Assembly (NCBI RefSeq): GCF_014529535.1 | Contig: NC_050737.1 | Span: forward strand, 997,921 to 1,061,920 | DNA length: 64,000 nucleotides | Origin: Bradysia coprophila | Taxonomy: Eukaryota > Arthropoda > Insecta > Diptera > Sciaridae | Direction: 5' to 3' | Shown: positions 23,441 to 35,572 of the stretch, one piece after another | How the letters are laid out: the number at the start of each line of letters is the position of its first letter | Numbering within the stretch: the stretch's first letter is position 1 | The notes under the pieces: generated by a model | What the model was told of the DNA's origin: nothing | Database searches by the model: none | Seen by the model: the letters and a program-made list of their open reading frames with translations, nothing else | Made by a program: the position numbers and the translations under genes

Positions 23441-26400
23441 AAACGACGCGTAAAGATAAAAAGTGTCACTTTACCTCAGCGACCTTAATTTGTTACACCA
23501 TTTATTCAGGGTATACTGCTCTGTGCAAGATACAAAATCTTTTACTTCAATTCTTTCAACATTATGATATAAAAGACAACATTAGTGGCATATCACAGCT
23601 TAATTTAGTTAATTCAAGATTAATGACAAGAAGTGTGGATCTGGGCTTGTTCGATTTATATAAATTCAAGGAGGTGACTTAGGATCGATACAACATAGTA
23701 GGTCTAAGTTAATTTTAGTTCTGGAAATATTACGTAAGTGATTCAGCAGAAGTTGTTTTAAGTAGAATAATCTAAATTAAGTTAATTTGAAGTCAGAAAA
23801 TTATTTGTAGGGTAAGGATTATTCATGTTCCTACGGTCAATATCAGCTCAGCAAGATACGGTTGGAACTATTAATGAACGTCCATCTTCAAAAAACACAT
23901 TTTTTAAATTAAATAAAAATTTATGGAAATTGAGGAAATTGGGTAATTATTTTCAATACTAATACGACCAGCTTCCATGTCAATGACAATGGCATAAGTC
24001 GAACGTCTAAAAACATTGTCATCACCTCATTTTTTGTAATACTGTAAATGATCAGACTTAATGTCAAAACATCTGAACGGCTTTTATCACAAAAAAAAAA
24101 GTCAGCAGTTTTCTACTGCAAATAACACCAGACTCATTTTCAAACATCCCTCAGACCTATAAATTACACTCTAAATTAATGTTAAAAATCCAGCAAGGTA
24201 ATACGTCCGAATTAATCTCTTCATCATGATCATTTTACCATATAAATTAGCTCACGTCACAAATATTTGATTGTGAAAAACTCGCATAACAAAGCAAGAA
24301 CTTATCGCAAGAAATAACAATATTATTTATAAAATGAGTCCTTAAGCTCCAAGCTCTTTTTGTATTTAGGTGCCATTCGTATTTACTATTCGTAGTTAAT
24401 GAATGAAGCGCGAGTACAAAATGGTGACAAATTTGTTTGGACGACTTTTTTGATTGATTTACAATTTAGAAACATAATATTCATTCAGACATGCTGAACT
24501 AATTCCACAAATTGTTCAGTATAACGATAAATAGCGGATAAAGCTGTCAAGATTTGGTTCCATATGGCTCGCGTTGTCATAGGTTTTCTCGTTTGGTTGT
24601 ATGATCATTGTGTGGGTGTGAGTGATACGGTACGCGATATTCTAAACGTTTTGTTATCTGATCACACTTACTAACTTATAGAACTGAAATGGTTTTTCTT
24701 GTACAAATTTATTTAGACCGCATGCATATATTACGAGTGATAAATCTGATTTTCTAAGCAATTGTTGTGTAGACTTTATACAGAACCTTGAAAAAGTAAC
24801 TCGTGCTCGTTGAATGTTGGCCAATTTAATGTACTTATGTAAAAAATAGTGTACCACTCCGCGCTGAGGCTTGTTCGCGTAATAAATATTGTGGTGAACC
24901 TGTTGACGACTTTTGAGTAAATAAAGCAAACATTTTTATTTATTTCTTTGGAATATGGTTCAATATGGTTCATGGGCATAGACTCCATGCATAATATACT
25001 GAGCTGCATGCAGTCTCCTTTTTTGTATACAACGAAAAATGACGAACCACCGAAATGTAGTTTGCGCCAATAGGTGAGTGAAATAAAATGCTATGTTCAG
25101 AGCAGAAGTTCTAAATGTTATGTGCTCAGGCTCTAATGGCCCCATGTGGTACGTTTTCGTACCTAAAGGCACCAGTATTTGCGTTTTTATCGCTTCCATC
25201 CCCTCTCTTTAGATTGCTTCATTTTCCTATATTTGTCCTCAACAAATGGTAAAACCTCACTTTCAACCACTTTTTTCAGTGCAGTTTGAAGTCATGAATC
25301 GTTTTGGCTTAAATTTTCGACAAAATATTAATTCCTTATCGTTTCGTTCTAATTTTTATTTCAGCTAAGACAGGTCTGTATCCAAATTATTGGAGTCACT
25401 ATTTTATGAGGTGAAGAATATCCCCTACCACTGTATCGGTTTTCGACAGTCTACCAAAAATTTCCAATCCTCATCCATTCTAAAAAAAACCAAGAGTCCG
25501 TTTTACCACATTCTATATTGCCAAAACGTTTGATTTATTTCCTCTGCGCGTCGCACCGTTTGTTGCAAATCGCCAATATGCCGGCCGCAATTGATTACCG
25601 CAAAGAGAGTAAACTCCTGACTATTTATTCAATTTGTCTAGGGTAAGGATCACTGAATTGGTGTACCGTTTGATGAACCACATGCTATCTATAAAAATCA
25701 GGCGCTTTCTGGAGAAATATTTTCCCATGTCTTCACGAATTTTTCTTAAATTCTCTTATCGTTTTCCCGATTTTCCAATTAATTGAGAAAGAAAATTTGG
25801 CAAATATGAGAAAATTTAGGAAAATGTTTTCGCAAAAATAGGTTCTTTGCACAAAAATAAAGAATTTATGAAATGTGACCCTTATGTCTGAAAAATTACT
25901 CCGTTTGCAATTTTGTTTGTTCCACTGTTCCACAGCTTACTTTAATCATTTCATAGAATCTGCAACCTCATATTAGAGAGGCTGTGCTCCAGTGCTCCAG
26001 TGCTCCAGTGCTGTGCTCATTTCTAAATCTAAATAATTCGAAAACGTAAACAGAACGAATTGACACAAGATGCCGTAACGACAAAGGATACACTGATTAA
26101 CAAACTAAAATTTTGGTTGTTATTGTTACTTTCGTTTCATTTCTTTTCATTGATGAAAAATCTTTTACTTCATTTTTTAACAACATATTTCGATACGTAG
26201 TACCCCATTAGCAGAGCAACAATACCCAGAGCTTTAATAAATTATTGCAAAAATGAAAGTTACAATTTTCTGACTTTGCAACCGAAAATCAATTTTTTTG
26301 TCGTGTAAAATCGTTAGCATGCATTAACAGTAGCCACACGAAAAAGATCCATAAATGCAACCTTTGTGTATTGCATAATTTCATGGTTAGCCACAAATAA

Positions 26401-28108
26401 ATTGCAGTTTTTTTTTCTCTCTCTGATTTTAATTTTCACATTCATAAGAACCTTCTAATTTTATTGTGAAGATAACTTTAGATTCTAATGTTATCATACA
26501 ATCGATGCAGGGCTGTGTAATATATATAGAGAGATGGTTGTTGTTTCCGTTGTGCAATTTAAACAAGAAAAAAAATGCGATGCAGTTTTATCACCCAATA
26601 ATTGTCTTTGTCTTTTGACGTGTCTTCAAATTACCGGTGATCCGTAGAAACAACTATTTTAAATATGCATTGTATTTAGGTCTACTAAATAATAAAGTAG
26701 AGAAAGGAGAAACTATAAAACTTTTTATAGTTTGGTGCAAAAAGCACCCATTAATAAAAATAAAAACAATCAACCGAAAGAGAGCATATATACGAATATA
26801 ATAAACTGATTATAATCCGTGCCAGTTCAAGAAGTCAGCGAAAATTCTTGTGTGTACACACGCTCGTAAATTCCATTTCAAAATGAAACAATAAAAAAAA
26901 TTGAGTAAAGACTTTCATTGAACAAATTCAGAAGCACAACTATATAAAAAAAAGACCCGACCTTCATTACGTTAAACGATTAATAATTTAACGTGAAATA
27001 AATAAGTTGAATACTTTAAGATCTGTGTGCTATCTGAAAATTTGAGTATAACAATAATATACACCTAAAATGGATAAAAAAAGCACAATATATACAATAT
27101 ACATACACACATCGCATATAAAATTCTATGTATTATACATATATATGCAATCGTCGTCGCCGTCTCTTGAAACAAGAAAATCTTATGCTTTTTTTAAAAA
27201 AATCCCCCGATAATATAATGTTGCTACTGTCACACAGTAAAAAGTGATGAGGCGAAAATTTTGTGTTTATCTTTTGTTTTAATATTTTATGCGACTGTTA
27301 ATCATATTTTTTTTTCTTTGTACAGTTGCTATACAAATCCATTGTCAAACAATCTAATCAAATTTAATTAAATATTATGCATAATTTTAATGTCATATCT
27401 CATAAGACTGAGGCGTATAATTTGAAATTGTTTTGTCGAGATTTTTGCTGTTGTCTAATTTAGTTTTAATGAATGAAAAGATGATCACGAGATGTGGCAA
27501 TGAAATTCGAAGAAAAACAAAACAAAACAAAATTTATCGAAGTAATTTGTAAAGGGGGTAAAAGTAATACCGATTATGATATGTGTGGATTGACTGTGCA
27601 CATATAATTATAGGTCAAGAGGATAGAGAGAGAGAGAGAGATAGACGACGAAATATATTATTCCGTAACAATTGTATCTACAACACGATGCCAATTCACA
27701 AAAGAAGTGTACAGCATTGTGAAACACATGGCATGTTTAATTAGTTTTACCAGATAAACGCTAAAGTACACCAGTTACACTCGCATAAAAAGTAATTGTA
27801 TTCAATCAATATGTAATTATGAAATATATCTGATAAACTTTGGTTGTAATTTAAACATTTTTTTTTTGTTAGAATTCTTGTTGTATATTATGTTGTTCAA
27901 GATAAAATGGGTAGATTCAAGGTCTTAAGAATCGTTTTTTTTCACAATTTTTAAAAAAGGTTTGCACTGATCAGAAACTTAAATTTTCGATGTTATTGCA
28001 AATTTGTTAACTAGGCGCCACTGTTTGTGAGTCGGGTCCCTTGACTGCCTTTTTAAATTTCGGGAAATTAAAGTAAATTTTTTTTTTATTGAAATGAGGA
28101 AAGTTAGC
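23441..28108. other. Large AT-rich intergenic stretch with minor simple repeats
   Basis: No gene is supported. Small tandem repeats occur: a GTGCTCCA-type repeat at about 25,986-26,016 and (GA)n at 27,626-27,642. At about 26,158-26,230 a partial AATCTTTTACTTCATTTT copy belongs to the family described at 31,795. Confidence 0.4.
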
Positions 28109-29490
28109 CACGGTTGGTTTGAAACGAGATTAAATAGGGACCGTCGACCACCAATATTTTTTTTTCATATTTATAATAAGTGATGGACAAGAACTTCACA
28201 CAGGAAAAAATTAGCCCGAACCCCTGAGCCGTTTCTGAGAACCAGTGGATGCGACTACCACAAGCAGTTAGGTGCAGCCTGAGCACATATTTTAATTGGG
28301 ATCGGTAGAGGGAACAATTCTAAGATCTTCTGTGTAAAAATTATTGCTTTCGATGATCTGCTCTCGGAGCAATAACTGTTGAAAGTCAAAATTTCACAAT
28401 TTTCGAAGAGTGATATATCCTTGACAAAGTGACCGAGCCAGCCAGTTATGATTGATTCTAGACGCGGTTAATTAGCTCTTTCGAATGGCGACAAAAAAAA
28501 ATTGAAAAAGTTCTTCTATGTTACATTTTCAGAGAAGTTACTTTTTCCGCTACCCTCGGTGAAATTCGGACATTTCTGTACCTTTCTGGTAGCTTTATTT
28601 CAAACTAATTTGTCGCTTATATTGTAGCCTGAAGAATAAGCTTTTCAACGGCACCAAACATGCCATACATGATCCACAACAAGTACTGTCGATGATTCAG
28701 TTTTTCAATCGACACTCTACTCGCAAATCTGGAGCCCTCGAAAACGAAATTATTAAATTTCTAGATTTTTTTGAAAAAAAAGTAAACATTAATGATTTTC
28801 TGAGTCGGTACCATAAATATACATAAGTAAAAGTCATTCAATTATAATATCAGCTTGAAATTTAATAATTTCGTTTTCGAGGGCTCCAGATTTGCGAGTC
28901 GAGTGACTGCGATTGAAAAACTGAATCATCGACAGTACTTGTTGTAGATCAAGTATGGTATGTTTGGTATCGTTGAAAAGCTTATTCTTCAAGCTACAAT
29001 ATAAGCGACAAATTAGTTTGAAATAAAGGTACCAGAAAGGTACAGAAATGTCCGAATTTCACCGAGGGTAGCGGACAAAGTAACTTCTCTGAAAATGTAA
29101 CATAGAAGAACTTTTTCAAATAATTTTTTTTCGCCATTCGAAATAGCTAATTAACCGCGTCTAGAATCAATCCTAACTGGCTGGCTCGGTCACTTTGTCA
29201 AGGATATATCACTCTTCGAAAATGGTGAAATTTTGACTTTCAACAGTATTGCTCCGAGAGCAGATGATCGAAAGCAATAATTTTTACACAGAAGATCTTA
29301 GAATTGTTCCCTCTACCGATCCCAATTAAAATATGTGCTCAGGCTGCACCTGACTGCTTGTGGTAGTCGCATCTACTGGTTCTCAGAAACGGCTCAGGGG
29401 TTCGGGCTACTTTTTTCTTATTATAAATATGAAAAAAAAAATTATTGGTGGTTGGCGGTCCCTATTTAATCTCGTTTCAAACCAACCGTG
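28109..29490. mobile_element. 1.38 kb foldback element with ~650 bp arms and TAGC duplication
   Basis: A giant hairpin. The left arm starts CACGGTTGGTTTGAAACGAG and the right arm ends CTCGTTTCAAACCAACCGTG. The arms stay alignable for about 650 bp with few differences and meet across a loop of about 100 bp (28,760-28,857). TAGC flanks both ends (28,105-28,108 and 29,491-29,494). No protein is encoded. The termini resemble those of the elements at 30,499 and 53,411. If transcribed, the product would be a long double-stranded hairpin. Confidence 0.9.
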
Positions 29491-29494
29491 TAGC

Positions 29495-29650
29495 AGCAAT
29501 GACCAGTGATAAACACACGGGATTTTTACTTTTACAATGCTGATTTTAGCAATGACCAGTGATAAACACACTGGATTCTTACTTGTATAATTCTAACTGT
29601 AGCACCGACAGCACCGACCAGTGATAAACTCACAGAATGTTTACTTTTTA
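29495..29650. repeat. Three degenerate tandem units of about 53-62 bp
   Basis: The word GACCAGTGATAAAC recurs at 29,501, 29,554 and 29,616, each within a longer similar unit containing GGATTTTTACTT-like sequence. It directly abuts the foldback element. Confidence 0.75.
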
Positions 29651-29669
29651 CTTCTACTAGTTTTTGAAA

Positions 29670-30330
29670 GGCGTTCAGATTTTCCATATCCGGTTCAGGA
29701 TTTTTCGAGTTATCGTGCAGTCAAAAACCAGATAAAATTGCTTTTGGGAATTACTTCAAGATCATGAGTGCTAAGCTGATCATCTACGAACTGGAACCCA
29801 AAAACGGTTTTCTTCGTCGAATACAACCAAAGTTTCCAAATTTGGTTCAGGATTCCTCAAGTTATCGTGAAATTCGAAGGCCAGACAAAAATGTTTTGGG
29901 AATTACTCAGAGAGCATGAGTCTACCATTGACCGTATTCGAAATTGAGCACAAAAATGTTATTTCTCATCGAAGAAAACAAAAACTTCCAAAATTGGTTC
30001 CGGATTTCTCGAGATATCGTGAAATCCGAAAGCCAGACAAAAATGCTTTTGGGAATTACTTCCAGATCATTTGTCCAACATCGACCACCTACGAACTTGA
30101 CCTGAGGAATTTTATTCCTCGTCGATTAAAACCAAAATTTCCAAAATCGGTTTAGATTTACTCACGTTATCGTGCTGTCAGGAAACCAGAAAAAAACTCT
30201 TTTGGGAATAACTCTCAGATCAGTAGGTCGATATTGACCATCTACGAACTTGACCTCAGGAATTTAATTCATCGTCGACTGAGACTTTTGAAAATCGGTT
30301 TAGAATTACTTAAGTAATCGTGCTATCAAG
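29670..30330. repeat. Satellite-like array, about 150 bp period, 4-5 degenerate copies
   Basis: The landmark TTTCCAAAATCGGTTTAGGA recurs in diverged form near 29,676, 29,829, 29,976, 30,136 and 30,284. It is accompanied each time by TTATCGTG, CCAGA.AAAA, TTTTGGGAATTACT and ACGAACTTGACC words. The divergence between units suggests an old array. Short open frames here are fortuitous. Confidence 0.8.
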
Positions 30331-30498
30331 CGTTACATACATTTCAGTATTTTCCGTTTTTTGCTAACATTTTATACATTTTACGTGTTACGGCATGTTT
30401 CATTTTCATTTACATTGCCTAATCACGTAAAGCATTGTACTTACGAGGTTCCAAGTTGTTATTTGACAGATATTTTTATGAGACCTAATTAGCCTAGG

Positions 30499-30605
30499 CA
30501 CGGTGGGTTGAACAAAACTTTTATAGGGTCGCGACACCACCTCTGATTTTTTTGAATCAGAGGTGGTGCTGCGACCCTATTTAAGTTTTGTTCAACCCCA
30601 CCGTG
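30499..30605. mobile_element. 107 bp foldback MITE, CACGGTGGGTTGAAC ends
   Basis: Almost entirely arms: CACGGTGGGTTGAACAAAAC and onward to CACCACCTCTGATT faces AATCAGAGGTGGTG and onward to GTTCAACCCCACCGTG, with a loop of about 7 bp. Flanks TAGG and TAAG could be a 4 bp duplication with one change. The termini resemble the larger foldback at 28,109. Confidence 0.8.
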
Positions 30606-30744
30606 TAAGACTTTACAAATTCCACCAATCGTCGTGCAATATTTTAATATGTTACCCATTTTATTGAAAGTACTAATAACCTACCGCTTGATCCAAAATC
30701 TTTTATTTCCTTTTTTGTAGCATTTATATACGTTTTGCTACAGG

Positions 30745-30860
30745 CTTTAACATTTCAAATGTCTCACTATCATTTTTACCAAAGAATTTCATTGTGAATT
30801 CGCAATGACACAATGAAGTTCTCTGAAAAATTTGACAGTGAGACATTTGAAATGTTAAAG
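30745..30860. mobile_element. 116 bp inverted-repeat element
   Basis: CTTTAACATTTCAAATGTCT (from 30,745) is repeated inverted as AGACATTTGAAATGTTAAAG (to 30,860). The loop holds a second small inverted match around TTTCATTGTGAATTCGCAATG. It is non-coding. Confidence 0.7.
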
Positions 30861-31794
30861 ACTGTATGTAATAGAAGTCTAGATGGAACTAGAGCTTTTT
30901 TTAATCGTCGTTATAAAGAACATATATTTCACTGTTCATATGGTCACTAATGGGTCACATGCTGAAGGAGACCAGTTACAAAAAGTTTTAAAGTATACCT
31001 TTGTTCCCTTGGTCTTGGACTTATTTCCTCTAATTAATAGACTAGAAATCATTGAGATCCATCCAAGATCCCCATCTTAGAGTTCATAACCATAAAGATG
31101 CACCTAGAAATAAAAGGCAAGTAGTGAGCTCCAAAGACGGGAAGATTAAGTTTCCAACAAATAAAAAAAAATTAGATGATGTGGATATAATTCTACCGGA
31201 ATTTGAAATGCAGATTCCAATTGCTTTTTTTCCATCAATATTCTTCAGAATTTGAATATTAGAAAAATTAATGCAAAAAAAAGAGTTGCTATCATGTCAT
31301 TGCCCCCGCCCAATGATAACATAAAATGATAATGCTCTTTGTATCATTGATATTTGTAAAAATGCAAATACGAACTGTTTACATCTTGCAGAAGGGTTAT
31401 AAACACACATTTTTTGTTCACCTTCCTGATGCGTCTGTATCGATAAACGATATTATAGTCGATGTCATTGTATTATGTTTATAGTATTGAACTTGACACA
31501 GAAAGATTTCTTTTCAGTTCGTGTTTTATAGTTTGCTACTTTATTATATATGGTGGGCATTGCCAAATACAAACACCCACACGCATTCAAAATGCCCTTT
31601 TTTGCATTTCAATCATTATTGTGTTAATAACCACTTTTGAACTAAATAAGTACAGTAAGTTTTAAGGGGCTTACATTAGGAACTATTTAGAAATTGTTGA
31701 GAAACGTTGGAACTTACTCAGCGAAAGTAAAATCATTTTTCAGCTAAGAAGAGAAATCTATTTTACTTCTATTACTACTACCTCAGTTTATCTA
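30861..31794. other. Intergenic, nothing recognised
   Basis: The open frames at 30,883, 31,052 and 31,462 (65-67 codons) show no domain or splice partners. No RNA or repeat boundary was seen. Confidence 0.4.
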
Positions 31795-31924
31795 AGTATT
31801 AATTTTCAAGATACCGATTTCAAATCTTTTACTTCATTTTTTTGAACATGTTTTGGTTTCATAAGGTCGCATCAGTCAGAGCTTGTCGTTTATTTACGAA
31901 GTTGCTATCGATAACAGATGGTAG

Positions 31925-32204
31925 CAACGCACTTCAAGCATGAGTGATACTCTAAATAGAATACTGAAACTTGACAGTGTGTCATATGACTGTAAAACAC
32001 TGTAAAAAACCATTTCATACAAAATAGTACACTATTTGGCAGCTGTCCACTACAGGGCCTACTTTTTGGAAACTAATTTCTTGAATTTCTCGTTTCTCGA
32101 ATTTTCTCGAATTTCTTAAATTTCTTGATTTTCTCGATTTTCTCTAAAAGTTTCTAAAAAGTAGGCCCTGGTCGACTATGATCACTTTTGCTTGAAATGC
32201 GTTG
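31925..32204. mobile_element. CAACGC MITE with perfect 7 bp target duplication
   Basis: The left end CAACGCACTTCAAGCATGAG and the right end CACTTTTGCTTGAAATGCGTTG are inverted. ATGGTAG flanks both sides (31,918-31,924 and 32,205-32,211). The sequence is the same family as 23,282-23,440. Without the nested insert it would be about 160 bp. Confidence 0.85.
32053..32170. mobile_element. 118 bp CAGGGCCTAC MITE nested in the CAACGC MITE
   Basis: 22 bp inverted ends with one mismatch: CAGGGCCTACTTTTTGGAAA at left, TTTCTAAAAAGTAGGCCCTG at right. Between them is a low-complexity run of TTTCTCGAATTT words. No clear target duplication is seen. Confidence 0.8.
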
Positions 32205-32230
32205 ATGGTAGCCGTCCTTAACATGTAACG

Positions 32231-35060
32231 TTTCAAACATAAACAAAATACAAATGATGGTGCACAACAGCGAAATCTCCGTGATTCCTTACATCAATAA
32301 CGTGTTGTAAAGAAAGGCATCCTTACATCAGAATAAATATTGAAATGTAAATATCGACAATAAAATTCAACAATAAAAAAAACGCAGACGAGAAGGTTAA
32401 ATTCATAGGTCAAAGCACGTTTAAGCTAAACAACTTTCGTATACATATAGGAAGTCATCTTCCATGAAAAGTCAATAGAAAAAAATTGTTTTTACCTGAA
32501 TAGATGATCCATGGAGGCGATTCTGATGAGTGTAATACCACGATTTTTTTTTTAAATCAAATAAAAAGTCCAATCCAATTAATTTATGCTTAAAATTTCA
32601 TATTTTTTTGTTGTTGTGACGTCTGTCGCATCAAATCAGGGAAAAAATACTGACAAAAACAGTGGAATACGCAAGGAGGTTGCTATTGTACAAGTGTAAA
32701 AATTCTTCTGGACTAATACAGTTTAAGGTGTGTGTACTGTGTGTGACACATCTTCAGGTGTTATAAATACAAGGTGGCATAAAAGTTTTAAACAAGTTTT
32801 TTGTCATAATAATCCAGCTTTCGTATGGATAGTGTTGTCGGTGAAACTTACGGAGACAACTAGGTAGTCTACCTATGCCATTTAAAGCCTTAGTCAAAAG
32901 AAAAGTTCTAACACAATTCAAAAATGCAGATTGGTGTTTGCTGCAGAAAATTGTAAACGAACAAGACATTTTTCTCGTAATTTAGTCCTTTAGCATGAAA
33001 AGTTGTATGCGTATCTGTTGTGGATGGTTCACATTAGGTACTTTCGCTTGTCTCCTTGAACCCTTTTCTTAACCTAGTACAGCTTTCATTAAGATAAAAA
33101 AACAAGAGATTGCATTCTATTATTAACAGTGAAACGTTTCAAACGTTGAAAGTAGCCTTGATGTTAGAATGATGAACCACCTTTTATTTCAGTCGTCACG
33201 TGTCGCCTAAATTAATTAACACAAAATTGATTTAATTTCGCCTGTAAAACAAGTTCCATTCAGACGAAAATTTATTGCAACTTCGTGTGGCTAGTTTGAT
33301 TCGCATTTCATTTATTAAATGCGAATAATGAAAAATTATCGACATGGTGCTAATTGATAGTATCATATTCCGCGATCGTATAAAAATCTGGGGAGAAAAA
33401 AATGGTTGCTAATCAGGAGGCAAATGCATGATAGAAATTATTGATATCGCTCGTGTAGTGCACATCCATTGTGTATGTCTTCTTCTTCTTTTTTTCTTCA
33501 ACTTGTGCTATTTTTTTTTACACCAACAGCCATGACATAAACAAACAAAATATCTGGTCAGCTTTCTTATGAACGGGCTTTCATCATATCATGATATTAT
33601 TGGTATAAATACCACCATCGTCAATATCAATGAACGCTTCAATTTTTCGTGTGTGCTGTCGATATCGTTAGGAAACATTTATTTTTTTTTTATTTTTATA
33701 ATGATGTGACCGTGGTTGGCGTGTAGCTTCTTGTCACTGTGTCAATAAAATTTACAAGAAAAGAAATATTTCATATAATACTATTAAACCGAGTGTAACA
33801 TTGACATTTTGCGTGTAATCACAACAACAAAATTTAAATATTTCACTTAAAAATCTAAACGACTTTTACGGAAAATGTTTACAAAACATTTGATAGGAAA
33901 CTTCATCAACATTCAGGACGCAAACGAGTTTTATTTTTTATTTATATTTTTAACTGGCAATTCATCAATGATTGCAATTCAATAAATCTACTTAAATTGA
34001 TAAGTCCAATGATGCTCAAATAAAATGGGTTAATATAATAGTTGGATCCGATGTTATTATGCAAATCTATGCATTTCGTTAGTTAATTACGAGCGAGATT
34101 AGTGAGGAATTTAATTATAAACAGGTGCATTGCACTTAAGTTAGGTAGACTGATACTGAAGATGAATTATTAGCAATTTGCATTCTTTTTCATAATGTCT
34201 AGTTTCCTTTTACCAAAAAAGTACTCCGTGTGAGAGACAAAATTGAATTTTGTCAATTTTTTCTTTGTTTATTTGACAGTTCGCTCTCTCACGGCTCTCT
34301 CAAGGAGTACTTTTTGTTGAGTGGAGTGGACACTTAAGGTTCGATTATTAAACTAGGGAAGCACTCCCAGCTTGAGTCGAGATTACTATAATGGAAAATA
34401 TTTCCCTACCAAAAATATTTTCACCGTTCCAAGGGAAATATTCCCCACATTTTAGGCTTTACAGCTTACTATTTGCACTCGGTTGGATCTAAAATTCACT
34501 ATTATTTGCAAATAGTTATGTAAGGCCATTATTTCAGTTTGTATAAGTAAAATGCAAGTTTCTTCTGACGAAACACCCAAAAGTTCCAAACAAAAAAAAA
34601 TTATATTTTTTATCTATGGAAAACGATTTTAGTATAGGTCCTTGTAGAATGTAGAACAAAAGGCGCCAAAGGCATCAAAATAGTTCATTTTTTAGTAGAA
34701 TGCTGCGCTTTGGACCAGTGATTAATATTGGTCGCCTGAGTCCAAAAAGATTAACACCCCTCAAAAATCCCCACCTTATCACCCAAAACCCCTCACCAAA
34801 GATTTAAGTGTAAGGGTCACTTTATTGAATTATTGTGAAGCCTATGCAACATGCTAGAACACCGATATGGAGCTTAAACGAAAGGCAAAGGTTCATACTT
34901 TTTTACATGACCAAACGCTTTTAAATTTCTCCATTTTCAACACAAATTATCCGAGTTTTCCCTGAAAATCTATGAAATCTCAAGCATGGAGGTTGGTGAA
35001 TACATAAAAAAAAATTATGCAAACTTTCTTCTGCAATATCTTATCCAACGACTCCTGCGC
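32231..35060. other. AT-rich intergenic stretch with small repeats
   Basis: No gene is supported. About 32,994-33,055 resembles the left end of the element at 6,019. About 34,214-34,319 is a hairpin with CAAAAAAGTACTCC facing GGAGTACTTTTTGTTG, a probable MITE of about 105 bp. Confidence 0.5.
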
Positions 35061-35572
35061 GAGGGGTGAGTCACTTTTAGATTAAATGGATTAAATGGTA
35101 TTAAATGGTATTAAATGGTATTAAATGGATTAAATGGTATTAAATGGATTAAATGGTATTAAATGGATTAAATGGTATTAAATGGATTAAATGGTATTAA
35201 ATGGATTTAATGGATTAAATAGGAAAAAAGTTCATTTTATCAAATATTACTTTAAAAGTCTTAAAAATGGTTGATTTTGATCGAACCACGTACTACAAGT
35301 CATACTAGAACGTTAAAAAGCATAAAATTCCACTTTTAGAAGTTTTTGGTGTAAAATGGATTAAATGGATTAAATAAATTTAATACCATTTTTCCAAAAA
35401 AAGAATTTTCTATGTCTAACGAGTACTTAAACGCCCTGGGGATCGTGCGAATGTAATTTCCGTAATTAGTTTACAAATTTTTTAGGTGGGTGGCCTAATT
35501 ATTTCGGTAAAACAAAAAATTTTTTTTGGAATAAATGGATTTAATGGATTAAATGGAAGTGACTCACCCCTC
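35061..35572. mobile_element. 512 bp element with GAGGGGTGAGTCACTT ends and TTAAATGG minisatellite
   Basis: The left end GAGGGGTGAGTCACTT is mirrored by AAGTGACTCACCCCTC at the right. Next to both ends are TTAAATGGA/TTAAATGGTA repeats; the left block (35,080-35,220) has about 15 copies. Flanks CTCCTGCGC and CTTCTGCGC could be a 9 bp target duplication with one change, which would fit Mutator-like elements. No transposase is encoded. Confidence 0.75.

Larger units (their letters stand above)
31795..32230. repeat. TACTTCATTT repeat, split by nested MITEs
   Basis: A unit of about 130 bp starts ATTAATTTTCAAGA, runs through AATCTTTTACTTCATTT, and ends CGATAACAGATGGTAGCCGTCC. Its last part is displaced to 32,205-32,225 by the insertion at 31,925-32,204. 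Sister copies are at 54,293-54,440 and 61,448-61,585. All three keep ATCGATAACAGATG near one end. No inverted ends were seen in the unit itself. Confidence 0.75.

Noticed and set aside
28104..28286. Minus-strand 60-codon frame
   Set aside because: Lies inside the arm of the foldback and has no independent support.
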